This document shows positions 57,495 to 64,000 of a stretch of 64,000 nt of DNA, in pieces (position 1 is the first letter of the stretch; every line of letters begins with the position of its first letter). Below the pieces are notes generated by a model. The model searched no databases and was not told the origin of the DNA. It saw only the letters and a list, made by a program, of their open reading frames with translations. Origin of the DNA: Hymenopus coronatus (lineage: Eukaryota; Arthropoda; Insecta; Mantodea; Hymenopodidae); contig CM060883.1 in NCBI GenBank assembly GCA_030762935.1, positions 50,533,001-50,597,000 of the forward strand. The letters are read 5' to 3'. The position numbers were made by a program, and so were the translations under genes.

Positions 57495-58690
57495 TATTCC
57501 AGCAAAAAAACTCTGTGATTAAGGAAAGTGAACCTCAAAAACATCATTTTGAGAAGTTCATGTGTGACTGTGCGTGAACAGTATAACTAAAAACCTAAGA
57601 GTCGGTTAAATACCAAATGTGGTATTTAAGTTCAGTATCTTCAAGGATGTGACCCACATTTTCAAGATAAACTCCTTCCCAAACTACCCTCTACATCGGA
57701 TGTTTTCAATAATTTTGATTTTCTCAAAATAACTTAAGTTTGTTTATTAAAATACCACATGTTTAAGATAATTTCATAAAAAATCTTATGTGTTCCATTC
57801 ACATGATTTTCTCTACAACTCTACAACAAATTATTGTTAAAAAGCTTATGCTTATATTTACTTCATGCTAATCGAGAAAAAAGAATAGCAGGAATAGTCT
57901 TATTATTTGCTTCCTTGTAAGTAGAAGTGAAATAAGGGAGTACCATAGGTTAAAGTGATAGTCAAAACCTAGTTTCTAAGTCACTGAAGTTCATTTGTAT
58001 GTACAGGAGTTGACAAACTCCTGTATAAGAAAAGCGTTAGATTTTTAAAGCTGAAACAAACAATCAACTCCACGAAAAAAATGTATATAACATAAATTGT
58101 GTATTTTAATGTGCTCTACGTTTTGTGTGGTAAAATTTTGTCCATCTCTTATGGTTTAGCAGTTATGCAAAATTCCGTAAAATTCACCCAGAATAAAGTA
58201 GTCTTCAGAGGCTATTCCCAGAAAATTCAAAATATACATTTTATTTGTCAGGTAAATATCTTTAACATACAAAGTTTTAATCAAAATCGTTAGAGCAATT
58301 TTTGAGAAAATCAAAATTTTCGAAATTTTTTCTATGTAAAGAGTAGTTTGGAGTGGGGGGATTTTTCTCAAAATCTTCGTGTCGCATCCCTGGAAGACAC
58401 TAAACTTTAATACGAAACGGGTATTTTACCGACTTTTCGTTTTAGAGTTATCGTGTTCACACACACAAACACACGGACGTTTTTCTGAAAATACTTTTTT
58501 TGGATACAGGGGACCCTAAAACATATATTTCGGGTGAAATCTCGGTATCGAATTTTTGGATGGAGCGCAATACCTTCTCTATACACTATGTATATAGTAG
58601 ATACGTATAGAGAAAGTAAATATGAAATGTAGGTCTCAAATTTAGAATAGTCTCTAAAGTCCTCTTCATTCTCAATTACTTTAGAAAAAT
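57495..58690 (-). mobile_element. Old Rep860 copy split by a younger copy
   Basis: Left part to 57783 ends AAGATAATTTCATAAAAAA. The right part from 58618 resumes AATATGAAATGTAGGTCTC and CTCTAAAGTCCTCTTCATTC, to about 58690. Confidence 0.9.
57784..58617 (+). mobile_element. Rep860 copy, full length, nested
   Basis: TCTTATGTGTTCC to GTATAGAGAAAGT, 834 bp, inserted in an A-run of the older copy. Confidence 0.95.
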
Positions 58691-59764
58691 GATGACTTGC
58701 TGCACAACAGCAATTGAGTGTATGTAAATATTAAAATTGTTATTTCCGTAAATCAGTGGTATGTGTGTTTACATCCACCCAACTTCAATTGCCTTTTTCA
58801 CGCTAGTGAAAAGATCACAATCTACCACGCAACCACTATCCCATTTCCCTTCTATTAGTACCACTACGTACACACTGCATTGTCAGCGCAACGCATCTAT
58901 AGTACATGCTGAGCTAACTTCGATTCTGTCCCGCTATCGGTCCCCAAGATGATATCCCTATGATTATTATAGCCTCCGTGCCATAGTAGTAAAAGCTGGC
59001 GTTAAACGCTATCAACATAAGATATTTTAAATCCGCAACCGCAATGATGTAAAACAAGAGGAGAGTCCGAAGTAACTCCTTGCTCTTGATATGAACCAGT
59101 TTTCAGAAATTACTCTACTTATTGAACAGAAAAAAGTAATCTCCTCGAGGATAGAAATAAACTAAACTTGCTCCATTTTGCTGATATATTCCTAAAATGC
59201 CTTATGCATTTCAAGTATCTCGTCAATCTCGAAAGTACGTTATGCATAATTCATGTTTGTACCGGGGAGCAACTGCCACAAAAATAAGTTCCGTTTTGAA
59301 ACAATATTCAAAAGGATAACCATTCCTTCTCAATGTACAGTGTACACACTGTGTAATAGGCATTTAACCAAATACCAGTCGATTTGAAGGAAACGAATAG
59401 ACGTTTAACTTAAAACATGGGAAGACTTGAACGTACAAGAACGAGAACTTTGGAAATTGCTGATACAACGAATAAGTTATTTCACGTAAATTGAATAAAA
59501 AAAACAAAAAAAAAAAACGCACACACACATTTTAGCTTATATCCTTGTAACTTATTGAACAGATGGACACCTATAACATAAAGCTGATTTTGGCTCTGTG
59601 AAATGCTCATATGATTTAACAAATTGTTACTGAAATGATTCCTTCATGTGTATTTAAGTTGAAATTATGTTAAATATTTACAGTTATTTATTGCGAGTGG
59701 AAGCATTTGGTTACACGTTTAAAGAAACTTTTCTCTTCAACCAACACGGAATTTGAAGGACAAC
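58691..59764. other. Mostly unassigned; weak SINE-B tail
   Basis: GCCTCCGTGCCATAGTAG and AAAGCTGGCGTTAAACGC (about 58970-59015) match the tail of the SINE-B at 37402-37643. An A-rich tract is at 59495-59519. The rest is unrecognised. Confidence 0.45.
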
Positions 59765-59769
59765 TTTTT

Positions 59770-60621
59770 ACTTGCTCTATACGCACTCTGTACATAGTGT
59801 ATAGAGAAGGTATTGCACTCCACCCAACAATTCGATACCGAGATTTCACCGGAAATATATGTTTTAGGGTCCCCTTTATCTAAAAAAAGCATTTTCGGAA
59901 AAAAGGTCCGTGTGTGTGTCCGTAAACACGATAACTCAAAAACGAAAAGTCGGTAAAATACCAAAATTGGTATTTAAGTTCAGTATCTTCCAGTGATGCG
60001 ACACGAAGATTTTAAGAGAAATCCCCCACCCCCAACTACCCTTTATACAAAACTTTTTTCGAAAATTTTGATTTTCTCAAAAATGGCTCTAACGATGTTG
60101 ATTAAAATGTCGTATATTAAAGATCATTACCCGACAAATAAAACGTATATCTTGAATTTTCAGGGAATAGCATCTGAAGTGTACTTTATTCTGGATGATT
60201 TTTACGGAATTTTGAATAACTGCTAAACCGTAAGAGAAGGACAAAAACTTACTACACGAAAAATGTAGAGCACGTTAAAACACACACTTTATGTTATACA
60301 CATTTTTTCGTGGAGTTCATCGGTTTTGAGACATTCCTTGTTTTTGGTTTGTGCTTTGAAAAACTTATACTTTTCTCATACAAGAATTTGTCAACGGCTA
60401 TTCATACAAACAAAGGAACTTCAGTGACATAGCAACCAGCTTTTGACTATCACTTTAACCTATGGTGCGCTCTTATTTCGCTTCTACTTACAACTCGTAA
60501 TAAGACTGTTTCTGCTATTTTTTTTTTTCTGATTAGCATGAAGTAAATGGAAGTATAAGCTTTTTTAAGAATAATTTGTTGCAGAGATGTAGAGAAAGTC
60601 ATGTGAATGGTACACGTCAGA
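59770..60621 (-). mobile_element. Rep860 copy, full length
   Basis: ACTTGCTCTATACGCAC to GGTACACGTCAGA, 852 bp, exactly T5 at 59765-59769 and at 60622-60626. Confidence 0.96.
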
Positions 60622-60896
60622 TTTTTACTAATAATTTGCTGCCCTATAGTGTGTTACACAAGTATATTAGCTCGTAAAAGTCATACTTCAGTCTGTATCT
60701 GTACTTATTAAAATTAATTAACGTACTTGAGCGTTTTCTCTCTTTCCTTTATATTATTATTTTTTGAGTGCTTGGCATATTAATGAGGTTAGAAGCGAAT
60801 TACTCTGCGCACCTCAGCCTAGATGCTGTTTGTGCGCTTTCTTAGGTTAGTTCAACTCTGTCAACGAGTCGAGTTTTTGCCTTACAAGCAGAACAT

Positions 60897-61172
60897 GAAA
60901 TGGGCACTCTTTAACTGCTGCGGTTCTCAACGTCTCGTTCTATACTGGGCGTGAAAAACCGCTTAATTTTGCTTAGAGGCCTCTCTATCAGACTTGAGGT
61001 TATTTTACATGCCATAAATTTACGACACGGGACCAACGGGTTTACTTCCCTTCCGAAGGAATCCATGCTAAGGATTTTTACGCCCAAAAAAATTCATCTT
61101 TCTCCACCGGGTTTGAACCCGCGAGCTTAGGTATATGAGGTTAGCATGGTAACCATTACACCACGGAGGGCG
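60897..61172 (-). mobile_element. SINE-A copy, most complete in the window
   Basis: Full tRNA-like head at the right end: the complement reads CCGTGGTGTAATGGTTACC (A box) and GCGGGTTCAAACCC (B box). The body carries the conserved CTTCCTTCGGAAGG and GGTCCCGTGTCG words. Confidence 0.93.
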
Positions 61173-61174
61173 AC

Positions 61175-62800
61175 CCTTACAAGCTGAGCCCCTTCTCCAG
61201 GGCTCTTAGCTCTTTTCGAAAATCCGGTGTCTTCTTCTTTCTAGAGCTTTGCACTCCAAAAGGAGATGAATATACATTTCATCAGATTGTTTACAAAGGC
61301 GACATATAGGCTCATTTTGGAACATCCCTAACGTCCAGTGAAAAAGTCAATAACTTTCTTTAAGAATTGACTATTTAATTTAATACAATCATTTTGATTT
61401 TATTAGATTATTTAAAACCCTATAGTTTTTCTTTCTAGGGATTCGGAACCATCTTTGAAGGATTATTCTCTTCATACAATCGCTAACTGCAATTTCATCT
61501 GATCTGAGGCTTATTCTGCAGAATGTTTCTGGATTTATGAATGGAGCCCAAGCCGAGAATTAGCTTTCTCACTATCTTTAATACCCATATGCCAAGGTAA
61601 CCAAAATAGTTTAACTTTGTTGGTGGATGAGAGATTAAGTAACAGTTTTATTTTCTCTACACCTACTATGTACATAGTGTATAGAGAAGGTATTGCACTC
61701 CACTAAAAATTCGATACCGAGATTTCACCGGAAATATATGTTTTAGGGTCTCCTGTATCCAAAAAAAATATTTTTAGAAAAAGGTCCGTGTGTGTCCGTG
61801 AACACTATAACTTAAAAACGAAAAGTCGCTAAAATACCAAACTTGGTATTTAAGATTAGTATCTTCCAGGGATGCGACACGAAGATTTTGAGAAAAATCG
61901 CCCACCCCATTACATGGAACATTTTTTGAAAATGTGTATTTTCTAAAAAATGGCTCTAACGATTTTGATTAAAATATCGTATATTAAAGATATTTACCTG
62001 ACAAATAAAATGTATACTTTGAATTTTCTGGGAACAGCCTCTGAAGAATACTTTATTCTGAGTGAATTTTACGGAATTTTGTATAACTACTAAACCATAA
62101 GAAATTGACAAAAACTTACTACACACAAAATGTAGAGCACATTAAAACACACAATTTATGTTGTATACATTTTTCTTTCTTGGAGCTGATCGTTTTTGAG
62201 ATATAAAACTTGTTTTTGGTTTCAGCTTTGAAAAATTTAACTTTTCTCATACAGGAATTTGTCAACTCCTGTCCATACAAACAAAGGAACTTCATTCACA
62301 TAGCAACCAGCTTTTGACTATCACTTTAACATATACTATTCCCTATTTCACTTCTACTTACAAAGAAGCAAGCAATAAGACTATTTCTGCTAATTTTTTC
62401 CCGATTAGCATGAAGTAAATAGAAGCATAAGCTTTTTAACAATAATTTGTTGCAGAGGTGTAGAGAAAGTCATGTGAATGGAACACATCAGATTTTTTAT
62501 GTTTGCGAGTCGGCATGAATTGAGGCATGCAGTGACCCTTGGCTGCCAAGACAATAAATAGTATGGCTACCTAGACTCAAGTCATAACGATAGGTTTTTG
62601 TGGTACTTTCAAAAATGCCTGCCCAGAGTTAGCTCCAATATGCGAGCCATCTGTGTCAAATTGCAGATGCCTCTGTTTACCTCTAAGATTAACTTTACAG
62701 TTACTAAACTCTGTAGTAAGAACCTTCAACCGAATATGCCATATGCGACGAACTGCTGGTAGCAGTGTTGCCAATTTGGGGGTAAAGTAGCTAGATCTGG
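61175..62800 (-). pseudogene. Retrotransposon RNase H/C-terminal fossil split by a Rep860 insertion
   Basis: On the minus strand a first part (62800-62500) includes FDTDGSHIGANSGQAFL, similar to the RNase H opening TDGS motif, and after an indel HADSQT, similar to the tDSQAA motif. Rep860 (62492-61650) then intervenes. The second part (61640-61180) gives NKVKLFWLPWHMGIKDSEKA, matching the last RNase H motif (V.W.PGH.GI.GNE.AD). It continues with FLKKVIDFFTGR and then PICRLCKQSDE followed by IHLLLECKALERRR, the CCHC motif that follows RNase H in I/Jockey-type ORF2. Frame breaks are many. It is a different, much older element from the one at 18825-24692. A SINE abuts its far end at 61172. Confidence 0.7.
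61650..62492 (-). mobile_element. Rep860 copy, full length, inside an RNase H fossil
   Basis: ATTTTCTCTACACCTACTATG to GGAACACATCAGA, 843 bp, with T-runs on both sides. Confidence 0.95.
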
Positions 62801-63060
62801 TTTATTTGAGAAGCACAACAGCGACAAAAATTCATGTTTGGGGCTTGCTTGGATATATTAAGTGACAATTTTGAAGATTTTTCAATACAATCAAGTAATC
62901 CCAAATTAATGCACTTATTCTACACTCAGTATTGCTATAGTAATTTTCAATAACGTAGAGAGGGATACGGAGAAAGTGGCGGAACATCAGTTTTATAAAA
63001 TGGCACAAAACTAGTAATACAATGGATTTTTGGGCTGAAGAAGGTGATTATAATTCCACA
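62801..63060. other. Unassigned
   Basis: A weak Rep860-end-like stretch (GGAGAAAGTGGCGGAACATC) at about 62970-62990; otherwise nothing. Confidence 0.3.
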
Positions 63061-63061
63061 G

Positions 63062-63924
63062 GCTTACGATTTTGATTAAAATATCCTATGTTAAAGATAT
63101 TTACATGACAAATAAGATGTATATTTTGAATTTTCTGGGTACAGCCTCTTAAGACATCTTTATTCTGGATAAATTTTGCGGAATTTTACATAACTGCTAA
63201 ACCGTAACAGATGAACAAAAACTTACCACACAAAAAATGTAGAGCACATTAAAACACACAATTTATGTCAAATACATTTTTTTTCGTAGAGATGATCGTT
63301 TTTTTAGATATTGACTCCATGGCACGACAGCTCACGGGGAGCCTTGGCCTACCGCCCGGCCGCTGCGTCCCCCATCTCGGTCCACTACAGACGTCATGGA
63401 TGGGGTGCAGTATTGGAGGGTGAGACGTGGTCAGCGCCTCGAGCCCCTCCCGGCCGGTTAATGCGGTCCTCACGACCTGGAGCCGCTACTTCTCCATCAA
63501 GTAGCTCCTCAATTGGCCCCCCAGGGACCTCACGAGGCTGAGTGCACCCCGGTCCAGGTCTCCCAGCGGGGGAAAAATCCCCACGCCGGTATTGGGGATC
63601 GAACCCAGGTCTCCCGCTTGGTAGGCAGCTGCGCTACCACCGCGCTAAGGAGACGACCTTTTTTAGATATTCCTCGTTTTTGATTTAACTTTTCTCATAC
63701 AGGAATTTGTCAACTCCTGTCCATACAAACAAAGGAACTTCAAGTGCATAGCAACCAGCTTTTGACTATCGATTTAGTTGATGGGACTCCCTTGTTTCTC
63801 TTCTACTTAAATGAAAACAATAAGACTATTTCTGTTAATTTTTTTTTTCGATTAGCATACAGTATATGGAAGCATAATTTGTAGTAGAGATGTACAGAAA
63901 ACCATGTAAATGGAACACATTAGA
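63062..63924 (-). mobile_element. Rep860 copy, hairpin end missing, with SINE-F insertion
   Basis: CTTACGATTTTGATTAAAATATCC to GGAACACATTAGA. The SINE at 63313-63658 splits it. Confidence 0.93.
63313..63658 (-). mobile_element. SINE-F copy, full length with perfect TSD
   Basis: On the complement the head reads TTAGCGCGGTGGTAGCGCAG (A box) and TGGGTTCGATCCC (B box). The body is strongly GC-rich, unlike its surroundings. TSD TTTTTTAGATATT at 63300-63312 and 63659-63671. Confidence 0.95.
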
Positions 63925-64000
63925 TTTTTTTATTATTATTAAATGGGCATACTTGTACGTAATGACCACCACAGTAAAACATCTGTAGTAACATCTGAAG

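Noticed and set aside
1..64000. CRISPR array reading of the regularly recurring motifs
   Set aside because: The repeats are 800-bp elements in both orientations at irregular distances, with no short repeat-spacer pattern; the DNA is eukaryotic.

Overview
This 64 kb window is AT-rich eukaryotic DNA, almost certainly animal and most likely arthropod, built almost entirely of nested mobile elements. I found no supportable host protein-coding gene, no true tRNA or rRNA gene, no CRISPR array and no prokaryotic operon structure. The arthropod inference rests on three things: a two-ORF, RNase H-bearing non-LTR retrotransposon with a triple zinc-knuckle gag; several mariner-type transposase fossils, one resembling the HTH/DDE fusion type common in insects; and several distinct tRNA-headed SINE families. 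Species cannot be named from the sequence.

The dominant component is one dispersed repeat, here called Rep860. I located about 50 copies or fragments, in both orientations, covering roughly half the window. An intact copy is about 800-866 bp. In the orientation I call '+', it begins TCTGATGTG, carries ACTTTCTCTA about 22 bp in, has a palindromic AAATACCAAGTTTGGTATTT block and a CA-repeat tract near its 3' third, and ends in a hairpin closing with TAGAGAAAGT. Nested copies locate both ends and show a direct repeat of A5 (T5) at the insertion site. It has no coding capacity. The asymmetric inverted repeats resemble non-autonomous Helentron-type elements, but that classification is only inference.

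The best-preserved coding unit is a 5.87 kb non-LTR retrotransposon on the minus strand (18825-24692). It sits inside a Rep860 copy with a perfect 15-bp target-site duplication. It has a 5' UTR, ORF1 (gag), ORF2 (endonuclease, reverse transcriptase, RNase H and a terminal zinc motif) and a 3' UTR ending in a perfect stem-loop. A single frameshift separates the reverse transcriptase from the RNase H part.

Other layers are three mariner-superfamily transposase fossils (3120-4095 plus, 34125-34565 minus, 47425-47815 plus), a second retrotransposon RNase H fossil split by a Rep860 insertion (61175-62800, minus), a possible retrotransposon ORF2 tail (38400-38570), at least six tRNA-headed SINE families, an inverted-repeat MITE (about 41749-42058), a pair of LTR-like direct repeats (about 15048-15545 and 16790-17425) and a local tandem duplication (about 11.8-14.6 kb). 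Many microsatellites grow from the CA tract inside Rep860.

The nesting gives a relative chronology: transposase fossils and diverged Rep860 copies are oldest, then younger Rep860 copies inserted into them, then SINEs and the 5.87 kb retrotransposon inserted into Rep860. Alignments and identities were judged by eye, so most repeat boundaries are good to about 5-20 bp unless stated as exact.
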